Below the pieces are notes generated by a model that worked only from the letters and a program-made list of their open reading frames with translations, made no database searches and had not been told where the DNA came from. DNA of 50,661 nucleotides, from positions 1-50,661 of the forward strand of contig CAMYZO010000010.1 of the NCBI GenBank assembly GCA_947303855.1, given 5' to 3'. Within the stretch, counting starts at the first letter, position 1, and each line of letters starts with the position of its first letter. Shown in pieces: positions 26,082 through 35,218 of this stretch. The DNA is from an uncultured Prevotellaceae bacterium. Lineage in GTDB: Bacteria; Bacteroidota; Bacteroidia; Bacteroidales; Bacteroidaceae. The position numbers and the translations under genes were made by a program.

Positions 26082-29000
26082 CTACTCCTGCCGCTCCGCA
26101 TACTCCGACGGCGAGACACCGAAGTGCTTGCGGAAGACGGTGGAGAAATGAGCCAGGTTAGAGAAGCCTACAGCGTAGGCCACCTGAGTGACATTCACCT
26201 TCTGCTCCTTCAGCAAGCGGGCAGCCTGCTCCAGACGGATATTGCGGATGAACTCGCTGGTGGAGATACCCGTCATCTCCTTCATCTTACGGTGGAGCTG
26301 GGCGCGGCTGATGCCCACCTCCTGAGTGAGCATGTCGACATTGAAGTCGCTGTTCGACAGGTTCTTATTCACCACCTTCATGATGCGCTCCATAAGCAGT
26401 TCGTCGTTACCCTTCACCTCAGGCTGCTCCAGCAGTTCCGTCTGCTGCTGAGCACCGCTGTACTTCCCCCTGAGGTGCAGGCGGGAGTGGATGAGGTTCT
26501 CGATGTTCATGTGCAGCTCCTCCATGTTGAAGGGCTTGGCCAGGAAGGCATCGGCACCGCGCTCAAGACCCTCCAGACGATTACCCACATCGGCTTTGGA
26601 GGTCAGCATGATGACGGGCAGGTGCGAGATATTGAGGTTGGTCTTTATCATACGGAGCATGGTGAAGCCGTCCATCTCAGGCATCATGACATCGCTGATA
26701 ACCAGGTCGTAGGGGTTGGTGAGCAGTTCCTTCAGTCCCTCGCGACCGTTGGTGCAGATGCCGAACTTATAGTAGTGTCCCAGCTCGGTACTGATATAGC
26801 GGCCTATCTCCTGGTCGTCATCGACAATGAGCACACGATAGCGACCGCCGCCACCACCCGCAGCGACATGCGCATTGCTGACCACTGCCGGTGTAGTGTG
26901 CTCAACCTCCTCAGGAGCAAGATGCGCATTGCCTAATGGCAACGTAATGGTAAAGACGGAGCCATGCTCACCGTCAGGGCGGTTGTTGGCAGTGATAGTT
27001 CCGTGGTGCATGTCGACAATCATCTTACAGAGGTTCAGTCCTATGCCCGTGCCGTCGATGTGCAGACGGTGCGAGTTATTGCCCTGGTAGAACCGGTCGA
27101 AGATGTGGCGGAGGCTGTCGCTGTCCAACCCCACGCCATTGTCGATGACGCTGATGACAGCCTGCTTACCCTCAGAGGCCAGCCTGATGATGATTTCACC
27201 GCCATCGTGAGTGTACTTGAAGGCATTGGAGAGCAGGTTGGTGACGACCTTGTCGAACTGTCCGCGGTCGACCCACACGTCGAGTTTGTCGAGTCCGTCG
27301 TGCTGTAACTCAAACTTGATATTGCGTTCCTGGGCATTATAGTCAAACATACGGCTGATGCCTTTGACAAAGCCCACGAGGTCGGTCTGTTCGCAGTGAA
27401 GGCGCATCTGCTGCTTGTCAATCTTCCTGACGTCGAGAATCTGGTTGACGAGGTTTTGTATGCGCTGTGCATTATGCTCAATGGTGTCAACGTCGCGCTG
27501 TGCTTCCTTCTGGTCATCGGTAAGCCTGTTGCGCAGGTTTGCCAGCGGACTCATGATGAGTGTCAGCGGCGAGCGGATATCGTGTGTGGCATTGATGAGG
27601 AAGGTCATCTTCTCCTCGTTCAGGCGCTCGTTGGCCCTGCGGCGCATGGTAAGCAAAATGTAGGTGCCTAAGCCCGCCAGGAGCAGGAAGTAGATGAAGT
27701 AAGCCAGGAGCGACCGGTACCACGGGGCACGGACCGTGATGACGATGGTCTTCTCTGGGGTATAATCGCCCTGCCCTGTCATGGCCCTGACAGTCACGCG
27801 GTAGGTGCCGGGCTGCAGGTGGCTGAAGGTGAAGTCGTTCTTGCCAATGGGGTTGGCAGTCCACTCGCCGTTATTGACCCGATACTCGTAAGTGATGTTG
27901 CTGGGGTTATCGAAGTTGAACAGTGAGAATCCCAGGGTGACGGTGTGGTCAAGATAGCTCAAGGTGAAATAGCTGCTCTCGGTGACCGCCTTGTCTGTTA
28001 CCTGCACACCATTAAGTACAGTACGGGTGTTGACGGGCGTGTTGCCTACATAAAAGGCTGAGAGCTGAAGAGTGCCCGGGGCAGTCTTCTGCGAGACAAC
28101 ATTGCTTGGTGAGAATACGGTAAGACCGTCGTTGGTGCCGAAGAACACCCGGTCGTCGTCAGTATGCATACCCACGCCATAGATATACTCCTTGGTGGTC
28201 AGTCCGTTGCCATTGATATGGCCTATGAAGTTGCGCTTCTTCATGTCGTACTGCCAGATGCCCATCGACGTTGAGCACCAGATGTCGCCATCGTTCGACT
28301 GCACGATATAGTTGACGGTCTTGTTGCGCAGCGTCTCGCTGCCGGGGAAGACAATAACCTGACGGTTGCCGTGGTCGTAGAGATAGAGACCGCGGTCGGT
28401 ACCTATGGCAATGTTGCCGGTGCTAAGTTCGCAGATGGAGAAGCAGATGATACCGTTGAGCAGCTGGTTCCAGCCATGGCTGAGGAAACTGCCTGTGCGG
28501 GGATCGAAGCAGGAAACGCCCGAGGCAGTGCCCATCCAGATGTTGCCCTCATGGTCGGGGGACAAACACATCACCCAGTCGTTGCAGAGATGCCCGGTCT
28601 TGACAGTGTCGCGCCCTTCATTACGGAAATTCTTCAGTTCGCCCGTCTGAGGGTTATAGACACAGAAGCCACGCGAGAAGGTGGATATGTAGATATTGCC
28701 GTTGTCATCGCTGGTCATGTCGTTGAAACTGTCACAGTCGAACCGCACCTTCAGCTGCGAGACACCCGTCAGGGGGTTATAGGCAAAGAGCCCATCGTCG
28801 GTACCCACCCAGTAACGGTTCTGGCGGTCGCGGAAGATGAACTCAGAAGCATCGGGGGCTGAGGGATGAGCCACGATATGACCTTTCTCGTCGAAGCCAT
28901 AGACACCCACACCCTTTAACGTACACCAGGTGATGCCTCCGTCGCCGTCACAGACCGACGACACCGGCGACGACACGTTGACACGCTGAGCCTCGAAGCT

Positions 29001-29984
29001 CCAGCTACGAAACTGCATGGGCGTCTGGGGGATAAAGGCCAGACCCTTGCGCTGCAGGCCCACCCAGAGGTTACCGCTGCGGTCAGAGAGTACGCCACGT
29101 ATGGTGGCCGTATTCATATCCGTACCATAGGTATTGACCTCGTAACGCTCCAGCTGCCGGCTGCCCTTGGGCAGGCGGTACAAGCCATTACCACGCGTAC
29201 CTATATAAATATTATCATTCTTATCCTTTCCCATGGCACTGAAGACAAGCTCCTTGCCCGTCTGACTACCCTTGACGATGGGCGTACTGGCCATGACACC
29301 GTTGCTGAACACATGAACGGCATGCTGGGTGATGATATAGATTTCGGCATTGCGCTCAACAAAGCCCAAAGGCTCACCTTCTACAAGGAACTGCTGCAGC
29401 TTATTGCCCGACTTCATGACCACCGTGTTATCATGGCCGCTCTTCCATAGTCGTCCTTTGGAGTCTTCAAAACTCCGGCTGACGTAACGGTTGTGAGCCT
29501 CATCACCAAAGGTATCTGACACACGCAGACTGTCATCGCTGCCTAAGACATAGGCGCCATAGCCTGCCGTTCCCACCAGGATGCGCCCATCGGCAAGTTG
29601 CAGCAGGCTGGTCACACGTGGTCTGTTTCCACCGGGGAAGTTATAGTGGACAAAGCCACTTGCTGCCTCGTCGTAGCGGTCGAGACCGTGGATAGTGCCC
29701 ACCCACACGCGGCCACTACGGTCGCAGAGCAGGCTGACAGCACCGTTGTCGCAGATGCTCCAAGGGTCGTCCTCGTCGTGGAGGAACGTCTGGAAGACAT
29801 AGCCGTCGAAACGGTTCAGTCCGTAGTCAGTGGCTATCCACACGCTGCCGTACTTATCCTGGCAGAGACTGGAGATGAGACCGCTTGAAAACATATTGGA
29901 AGGGTAGAAATGACCCGTCTGGGCCATCAGACCGCCAAAATTCGTGAGAAGTGCAAAGGATATCAGTAGTATTAGTCGCTTCAT
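26082..29984 (-). CDS. Hybrid two-component system regulator (HTCS) of the xylan locus
   Basis: 1300 aa from ATG 29984 (MKRLILLISFALLTNFGG, a signal peptide); longer readings add 20 residues of non-signal sequence. Order: two-component-regulator propeller repeats (about 22-690; many DRSGNLWVG-like blades), Y_Y_Y domain (about 695-752), one transmembrane segment (about 757-779), HisKA with phospho-acceptor H801 (ATHDIRSP), HATPase (N-box NLLSNAFKYT, DNGVGLD, GTGIGLNL), receiver with D1098 (VISDVMMPE) and AraC-type HTH (about 1200-1298, HRKMKEMTGIS, AYAVGFSNLAHF). HTCS proteins bind oligosaccharide in the periplasm and activate their own locus. Its promoter is complete (-33 and -7), unlike the other promoters here, which fits steady low expression of the regulator. 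Confidence 0.95.
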   Translation of the reverse strand: MKRLILLISFALLTNFGGLMAQTGHFYPSNMFSSGLISSLCQDKYGSVWIATDYGLNRFDGYVFQTFLHDEDDPWSICDNGAVSLLCDRSGRVWVGTIHGLDRYDEAASGFVHYNFPGGNRPRVTSLLQLADGRILVGTAGYGAYVLGSDDSLRVSDTFGDEAHNRYVSRSFEDSKGRLWKSGHDNTVVMKSGNKLQQFLVEGEPLGFVERNAEIYIITQHAVHVFSNGVMASTPIVKGSQTGKELVFSAMGKDKNDNIYIGTRGNGLYRLPKGSRQLERYEVNTYGTDMNTATIRGVLSDRSGNLWVGLQRKGLAFIPQTPMQFRSWSFEAQRVNVSSPVSSVCDGDGGITWCTLKGVGVYGFDEKGHIVAHPSAPDASEFIFRDRQNRYWVGTDDGLFAYNPLTGVSQLKVRFDCDSFNDMTSDDNGNIYISTFSRGFCVYNPQTGELKNFRNEGRDTVKTGHLCNDWVMCLSPDHEGNIWMGTASGVSCFDPRTGSFLSHGWNQLLNGIICFSICELSTGNIAIGTDRGLYLYDHGNRQVIVFPGSETLRNKTVNYIVQSNDGDIWCSTSMGIWQYDMKKRNFIGHINGNGLTTKEYIYGVGMHTDDDRVFFGTNDGLTVFSPSNVVSQKTAPGTLQLSAFYVGNTPVNTRTVLNGVQVTDKAVTESSYFTLSYLDHTVTLGFSLFNFDNPSNITYEYRVNNGEWTANPIGKNDFTFSHLQPGTYRVTVRAMTGQGDYTPEKTIVITVRAPWYRSLLAYFIYFLLLAGLGTYILLTMRRRANERLNEEKMTFLINATHDIRSPLTLIMSPLANLRNRLTDDQKEAQRDVDTIEHNAQRIQNLVNQILDVRKIDKQQMRLHCEQTDLVGFVKGISRMFDYNAQERNIKFELQHDGLDKLDVWVDRGQFDKVVTNLLSNAFKYTHDGGEIIIRLASEGKQAVISVIDNGVGLDSDSLRHIFDRFYQGNNSHRLHIDGTGIGLNLCKMIVDMHHGTITANNRPDGEHGSVFTITLPLGNAHLAPEEVEHTTPAVVSNAHVAAGGGGGRYRVLIVDDDQEIGRYISTELGHYYKFGICTNGREGLKELLTNPYDLVISDVMMPEMDGFTMLRMIKTNLNISHLPVIMLTSKADVGNRLEGLERGADAFLAKPFNMEELHMNIENLIHSRLHLRGKYSGAQQQTELLEQPEVKGNDELLMERIMKVVNKNLSNSDFNVDMLTQEVGISRAQLHRKMKEMTGISTSEFIRNIRLEQAARLLKEQKVNVTQVAYAVGFSNLAHFSTVFRKHFGVSPSEYAERQE

Positions 29985-30014
29985 AGTTATGGTAAAGAGT
30001 TGGTTTTGCGGCTG

Positions 30015-30045
30015 CAAAGATACAAAAATATTACAAGACTCCAAA
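30015..30045 (-). promoter_or_regulatory. Canonical promoter of the HTCS gene
   Basis: The -7 TATCTTTG (reverse complement of 30015-30022) and -33 TTTG (30042-30045) are separated by exactly 19 nt. The ATG is 31 nt downstream of the -7. The AAARCC half-sites of the other locus promoters are absent. Confidence 0.8.
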
Positions 30046-30057
30046 CTTTTCGGCCAT

Positions 30058-30092
30058 AAAAAAAGCGGCCGCCGGTATTCACATACGGGCGG
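30058..30092 (-). terminator. Terminator of the SusCD/FAS1 operon
   Basis: The stem 30069-30078 pairs with 30083-30092 (9 of 10 pairs) around the loop TCAC; on the minus strand it is followed by seven T's (30058-30064). It lies about 210 nt beyond the SusD stop and 13 bp from the HTCS -33 box. The remaining bases 30093-30301 are AT-rich with no gene; a lone TAATTTTG at 30213-30220 (minus) is too weakly supported as a promoter. Confidence 0.7.
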
Positions 30093-30301
30093 ACCACTTA
30101 TGATTAGTTTACCACAACTAATTCTTTTCTACAAAAACTAACTACTAACTATAACTACTTACTAATAACCTTTTACTAATGCAAACGTCCGGAAAACACT
30201 TTTTCCTTGTTCACGCTGCAAAATTACAGACTTTTCCGCAAACAGGCTATCACATTTGTTTCGCTATGTTTTGTTTTCGTAGAGAACAGCTGTTTTTTAC
30301 C

Positions 30302-32020
30302 TTATGGCAGGGGTAAATACCAGTTTTCAGTGTTCAAAAGCAGGCTGCGTACCGACTCGTCGGCCTGACCGTTACGGCGCGATACGGGGTCGGCCAGGTA
30401 AGAGGGGTCGCCACGGCGCAGGGCCACACGCATGAGGTCGTAGAACCGATAGCCCTCGAAGGCGCCCTCAAGTGCCATCTCGTTAACAATCATATCCTCA
30501 ACCAGCGGTATCTGGTAGTTTACCGTGTCCTGACGCGTAGCCAGGGCTGTGGCAGGCTGAGGCAGTACGTAGTAAGCATTGCACTGTGAGTCGCCGGAAC
30601 CACGGGAGTGGATGCCAGCCACATCGTCACGACGGAAGTAGATCTCGTCGAAAGCGATGTATTGCTTGGAAGCAGCATACTCCACGGTATCAACATACTG
30701 GCGGGCGTTCTCAGTGCATAATCCATACTTCAGGATAAGCATAGCCGACTGGGGATAGCCGGCACGGTTGAGGGCCTCGGCAAAGCGCAGGTAAACCATA
30801 GGACTGCGGTAGGTGGTTATCTCGCTGCGCACGATCTTGAAGACCGACTGGTAGGTTGTGCCATACTCCGAATACTCACTCTCATTACCAGTTGTCTGTG
30901 TGCTGAAGTTGGAGCAGAGACGCAGGTCACCCACATAGAGATCATTGCTAAAGCCTGAGCGCGGCGCATAGATGGTGTCGGTAGTAACATCGGTCTTGTA
31001 CTCCATACAGTAAATCTGGCTGGCCGACAGGTTACGCAAACCGTTGGAGGGTTTCAGCTGGAAATAGTTGTAGTTTTCCGTTGTCGACTCAAAGATATTG
31101 TCCAGGTCGCTGATGATACCGTCGAAGATGCGCGTTTCCATGGGTATGTAGCTCAACTGCTCGCTACTGGCCGTACCGTTGTAGCCCCTCGACGGTGTAA
31201 CGAACGAGGTGGGCGAAGTCCAGCGTGCACGGTTGCTCTTGCTCACCAGAATGGGGTCGTTACGGTCGTTCAGATAGTCAGCATACCAAGTGGCGGCTTC
31301 CTGATAGCGTCCGGCCCAGAGGCAAAGGTCGCCAAGAAGGGCACGCGTAGGAATGAAGAAGCGGTTAGACTGGTAGCCACCGATGTCGCCATAGCGAGGA
31401 ATCTCGACATAGGCCACGGGAGTGAGGTCGCTGATGAAGTAGTCGCACACCTCCTTGATACCACTGCGGGGGCCAGCTACAGCGGCGGCAGCCTCTCGCT
31501 CTGACATCATCGGTGTGGTCACCAAGGGCACCGATCCGTAGTTCTTCACCAGTTCAAGATAGGCCCAGGCACGGAACACCTTCACTGCGGCATACTCATT
31601 GATAAACAATTGACGGCCGCGGCGCTGCATGGCAGTATCAACATGAGCCAGGAAGTAGTTGCAGTTGTTGATAACGGCGTAGTAGTCGCTCACCTGGTTA
31701 TACTTGTTGGATTCCTTCATGTTGAAGTCGGCCAGCCGCTTCAGGTCGGAGGAAGCAGCGTCGGTAACAGTGACCAGGTCGCTTCGCACCTCTCCCAGGA
31801 GCACCGTGCGGTCGGCTATCATCTGCAGCTTGCCCACGATGCCCATCACGCTGTAGACAGAGTCGGTGGGGTGGTTCAGGGTGTTGTCTTTCTCATACTC
31901 CACCAGTTCCGACTCCGTTGAGAGAATGTCGGAACAGGAGGTGAGTCCTGACAGTGCTACAGCCAGGCCACAGCCTGCGCAGCACAGCAGAGCTATATGC
32001 TTAATTCTTTTGGCAATCAT
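30302..32020 (-). CDS. SusD-like surface glycan-binding lipoprotein (second pair)
   Basis: 572 aa from ATG 32020; the longer reading uses a TTG in the upstream repeat. A lipoprotein signal MIAKRIKHIALLCCAGC runs to a lipobox LTSC (C29). The body shows the SusD/RagB pattern: TPR-like helices (AVKVFRAWAYLELVKNYGSVPLVT), ALLGDLCLWAGRYQEAATWY, and the C-terminal EMALEGAFEGYRFYDLMR motif. It forms the lid on the SusC channel and binds oligosaccharide at the cell surface. Its first ~12 residues and leader closely resemble those of the other SusD (40665). Last gene of the seven-gene operon; 30 nt of TTGAAAA heptamers separate it from SusC. Confidence 0.93.
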   Translation of the reverse strand: MIAKRIKHIALLCCAGCGLAVALSGLTSCSDILSTESELVEYEKDNTLNHPTDSVYSVMGIVGKLQMIADRTVLLGEVRSDLVTVTDAASSDLKRLADFNMKESNKYNQVSDYYAVINNCNYFLAHVDTAMQRRGRQLFINEYAAVKVFRAWAYLELVKNYGSVPLVTTPMMSEREAAAAVAGPRSGIKEVCDYFISDLTPVAYVEIPRYGDIGGYQSNRFFIPTRALLGDLCLWAGRYQEAATWYADYLNDRNDPILVSKSNRARWTSPTSFVTPSRGYNGTASSEQLSYIPMETRIFDGIISDLDNIFESTTENYNYFQLKPSNGLRNLSASQIYCMEYKTDVTTDTIYAPRSGFSNDLYVGDLRLCSNFSTQTTGNESEYSEYGTTYQSVFKIVRSEITTYRSPMVYLRFAEALNRAGYPQSAMLILKYGLCTENARQYVDTVEYAASKQYIAFDEIYFRRDDVAGIHSRGSGDSQCNAYYVLPQPATALATRQDTVNYQIPLVEDMIVNEMALEGAFEGYRFYDLMRVALRRGDPSYLADPVSRRNGQADESVRSLLLNTENWYLPLP

Positions 32021-32053
32021 AATTTTCAATTTTCAATTTTCAATTTTCAATTA
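32021..32053. repeat. TTGAAAA heptamers between SusC and SusD (second pair)
   Basis: On the minus strand, four tandem TTGAAAA units fill the spacer from the SusC stop to the SusD ATG. The same spacer type occurs at 40666-40698 and, degenerate, at 44014-44045. The repeat supplies the A-rich leader used for initiation in Bacteroidetes. Confidence 0.85.
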
Positions 32054-35000
32054 CAGGTTGATGTTCACACCGGCAGAGAACGAGCGGCCAGTGCCGAGCA
32101 GACCGCGGTCGATGCCCTGCGAGAGGATGTTGCTGCCCAAGGCCGAGGCAGGGTCGCTACCCAGGTAGCGGGTGACGGTAAACAAATTCTGTGCGCTGCC
32201 CCAGATGGTGATGCCCTGCAGATAGGTGCTCTGTATGGGCACATAATAGCTCAGTGTAACGTTAGCCAGACGCAGGTAGGAACCGTCCTCTATCCAGCGG
32301 TCACTGAAGCGCGAGTTGCCCATGGGGTCGTTATAGCTCACGCGTGGCATATCGGTCTGCTGACCCTCAGTAGTCCAGTGGTTGAGCATGGCCGTGGTCT
32401 GGTTGAGGAAGTAGGAGCCTCCCTCCAACAGTGAGCGCTGATAGTTATACACATCGTTGCCCAGCGAGTAGTTGAAGACTGCATTCAGTGTAAGCCGCTT
32501 GAAACTGAGTCTCGTGTAGATGTTACCGTAGATATCAGGGTTGGGGTCGCCAATGACGACGCGGTCGGCATCATTGATCTCGCCCTGACCGTCGAGGTCG
32601 ACAAAACGCACATCGCCGGCCTCAAAGTACTGGCGGTCGCCGTTCTGCTTGACGATGTAGTGGGCATCGGCAGCGGCTGCCTCAGTGGTGGTGTAGACAC
32701 CATTGGTCTTATAGCCGTAGAACAGTCCTACGGGCTGTCCCACCTGCGTGAGAATGGTAGCACCATAGATATCGGTCTCCAACGAACGGTTGTTGTCAGG
32801 CAGGGCCGTCACCTTGTTGACATAGTGGCCAGCCGATGCGCCAAGTTCCCAGCTGAAGTCTTTCAGGGCAAGCACCTTGACGCCCACACTGACATCGAAA
32901 CCGCTGTTCTCAAGTTTGCCGTCGTTGCTCCAGTTCTGCTGCAGACCACTGGTCCAGGCCAGCTGGCGCAGTGAGACGAGGTTCGATGTCCAGCTCTTGA
33001 ACACGTTGAAACGGAGGTTGAGACGGTTGTCGATGAAGTTACCGGTAAGACCGGCGGTAAGTCGGCGGGTGGTCTCCCACTGCAGGTCGGTGTTGCCTAT
33101 GTTGCCTATGGACTTGCCTACGACACCCTTCTCGCCCAACATACGGTTGGCCACGAAGTAAGAGCGCGAAGCAGTGTAGTTGATGTCGTCGTTGCCAGTG
33201 ACATCGAAGCCCACGTTCAGACGCAGGTAATCAATGCCCTTGACACAGGAGAGCCAGCGCTCATTAGTGAGCACCCACGCTCCCTCAACGCTGGGAAAGA
33301 AGCCCCAGACGGTACCGAAGAGTTTGGTACCGGCATCCTCGCCGAAGCGCGATGAGGCCTGAGCCGAGATACCGGCGGTAAGGTAGTAGCGGTCGCCGTA
33401 GCTGTAGTCAGCCAGACCGTACCAGGTAATCTCGCGCGTCTGGTCGTCGGCGCCTCCTGTGGTCTTGAACTGCAGCGAGGTGCTCATGTTCGGGGTCTTG
33501 TCGTTGCCTGAGTTATAGCCCAACTGCGAGGTGTTGCTGAAGTCGTAGCTCAGATAGCGCATACCGCCCTTGACACCTACGTGGTGCTGTTTGTACTGGT
33601 TCTGCCAGGCCAGGCGGGTGTCGCTCTGTATCATCGTCTCGCGCGAAGCCATACTCTGCACCATGTTGTCAAGGCGTGTATCCTCAGAGAGGCCGTCAAC
33701 CACGAAGGTGGGCACGCCCTGGATGGGCAGGTAGTAGTTCTCGTTGGTATTGATGAGTCCTAAGGTGAAGTGCTCGCTCAGGGCCAGATGCTTGTTGAAC
33801 TGGTACTTCGGCATGACTGAGAACGTAATCAGGCGGTTGCCGAAGGAGTTACGGTTCTTGCCATCGCCATGCTCCAGGATGCTGGAGGGGTTGGCCAGGC
33901 GTCCGCGTCCCTGGAACTTGCCCTCCAGGTAGTCGTCGGCCTCAGCCAGGTAGTGGCTCAGCCGGCCGTGGTTGTCGTAGGCGTATGGCGACAGGAAAGG
34001 TGCCTTGGCGAGGGCGAGGAATCCGGGTGAGGTGATGACCGTGCCAAGCGGGTTCTCGGGTGCGCCGTCATCACGCAGGTCACGGTCTACATCGCTGTAG
34101 CTGGCATCGAAGCGCACGTCCAGGTTGCGGACGATGGTGATGTCGGAGTTGAGTCGCATGTTGAATCGTGAGTAGTCGTTGCTCTTCAGCGTACTGTTAC
34201 CCAGCGAGTAGCCTACCGACAGGTTGTAGGAAGCCACATTGTCGCCGCCCTGCACGTTGATGCCGTAGTTCTGTGAGAAGGCGTTGTCATAGACCTCCTT
34301 TGTCCAGTCGGTATTGTTGTGGTAGCGATTGTAATAGAAGTACGAAGGCTCACTGTTCAGGTAGCGCATGGAACTCATCGTGGCAGGGTCGGTGTTGCCA
34401 CGGAAGAGCTCGGTGGAATAGAGACGGTACTGGTCAGCACCCATCATCTCAGGCAGCCGGGGCACCAGCTCGTAGCGTCCGTTGATGTTGACGTCAATCT
34501 TGGTGGCCATGGAGCGGTTGCGCTTGGTCTTGATGACGAGCACGCCATTGGCACCCTTGGCACCATAGAGGGCGGTACCGTTCTTCATGACCTCTACCGA
34601 CTCAATGTCGTTGATATTGAGGTTGGCAAGGATATTGTTGTAATAGCCGTCGTGTAGCATGGTGCGGCCATACTGCATATCCATGAGCACGTCGTCGATG
34701 ACCACCAGCGGCTGCACATTGGCATTGAGCGAGTTGATACCCTCAATGAGCATGGTATTGCCCATACCGGGAATACCGCTGCGGTTGACCATACGCATAT
34801 CAGCGCCCAACTGCTGGGCTATCAGCGGGTCGATGCTGACCTCGGCGCTGTTGTCGAAGCGGCGGGCCTCGGCAAGGCTGACGGCCGATGTGGTGCGGGC
34901 ATAGGTCTCGCTGAAGGTGCTGACGTAGAGACGGCTGTCGGCCTTGCCGCTCTTGATAGCAGTCTGCTGCAGGTTGTAGCCTTCGACACGCATCAGCACG

Positions 35001-35215
35001 GAACGTGTGCCGTCGTTAACCTTCAGCTCATAGGTACCATCCTCGTCGGTCATAGTTGTCTGGCGCTGGTCGTCGTAGGCCGACACAATGACACCTGCCA
35101 GGGGCTTGCCCGTAGCAGCATCGACCACGCGGCCTGTCACAGTTTTCAAATTCTCCTGGGCTGTCAGTGTGGCAGCAGCCAGCAGCATGGCGAAAGATAA
35201 TATATGCTTCTTCAT
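32051..35215 (-). CDS. SusC/RagA-like TonB-dependent transporter (second pair, divergent)
   Basis: 1054 aa; signal peptide 1-19. A carboxypeptidase-regulatory-like domain (about 25-100, VTGRVVDAATGKPLAGVIVS) is followed by the plug (LIEGINSLNANVQPLVVIDD, VEVMKNGTALYGAKGANGVL) and a 22-strand barrel ending in the aromatic-rich C-terminus GRSFSAGVNINL. No clear TonB box (EVTVTA-type) appears before the plug, unlike the other SusC of the operon. It pairs with the SusD that follows. It starts 3 nt after the preceding FAS1 gene, so tight co-translation is likely. Substrate by context: xylan oligosaccharides, or a different branch pattern from the first pair. Confidence 0.92.
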   Translation of the reverse strand: MKKHILSFAMLLAAATLTAQENLKTVTGRVVDAATGKPLAGVIVSAYDDQRQTTMTDEDGTYELKVNDGTRSVLMRVEGYNLQQTAIKSGKADSRLYVSTFSETYARTTSAVSLAEARRFDNSAEVSIDPLIAQQLGADMRMVNRSGIPGMGNTMLIEGINSLNANVQPLVVIDDVLMDMQYGRTMLHDGYYNNILANLNINDIESVEVMKNGTALYGAKGANGVLVIKTKRNRSMATKIDVNINGRYELVPRLPEMMGADQYRLYSTELFRGNTDPATMSSMRYLNSEPSYFYYNRYHNNTDWTKEVYDNAFSQNYGINVQGGDNVASYNLSVGYSLGNSTLKSNDYSRFNMRLNSDITIVRNLDVRFDASYSDVDRDLRDDGAPENPLGTVITSPGFLALAKAPFLSPYAYDNHGRLSHYLAEADDYLEGKFQGRGRLANPSSILEHGDGKNRNSFGNRLITFSVMPKYQFNKHLALSEHFTLGLINTNENYYLPIQGVPTFVVDGLSEDTRLDNMVQSMASRETMIQSDTRLAWQNQYKQHHVGVKGGMRYLSYDFSNTSQLGYNSGNDKTPNMSTSLQFKTTGGADDQTREITWYGLADYSYGDRYYLTAGISAQASSRFGEDAGTKLFGTVWGFFPSVEGAWVLTNERWLSCVKGIDYLRLNVGFDVTGNDDINYTASRSYFVANRMLGEKGVVGKSIGNIGNTDLQWETTRRLTAGLTGNFIDNRLNLRFNVFKSWTSNLVSLRQLAWTSGLQQNWSNDGKLENSGFDVSVGVKVLALKDFSWELGASAGHYVNKVTALPDNNRSLETDIYGATILTQVGQPVGLFYGYKTNGVYTTTEAAAADAHYIVKQNGDRQYFEAGDVRFVDLDGQGEINDADRVVIGDPNPDIYGNIYTRLSFKRLTLNAVFNYSLGNDVYNYQRSLLEGGSYFLNQTTAMLNHWTTEGQQTDMPRVSYNDPMGNSRFSDRWIEDGSYLRLANVTLSYYVPIQSTYLQGITIWGSAQNLFTVTRYLGSDPASALGSNILSQGIDRGLLGTGRSFSAGVNINL

Positions 35216-35218
35216 AGT

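Noticed and set aside
25818..26161. Three overlapping plus-strand frames of 60-70 aa
   Set aside because: They lie within the inverted-repeat element and the HTCS 3' end; their residues follow the GTGACACCC repeats.
30213..30220. Second HTCS promoter (TAATTTTG, minus strand)
   Set aside because: The spacing to the nearest TTTG is only about 12 nt, and a complete promoter exists at 30015-30045.
32021..32053. Heptamer arrays as CRISPR
   Set aside because: The units are 7 nt with no spacers and no cas genes nearby.
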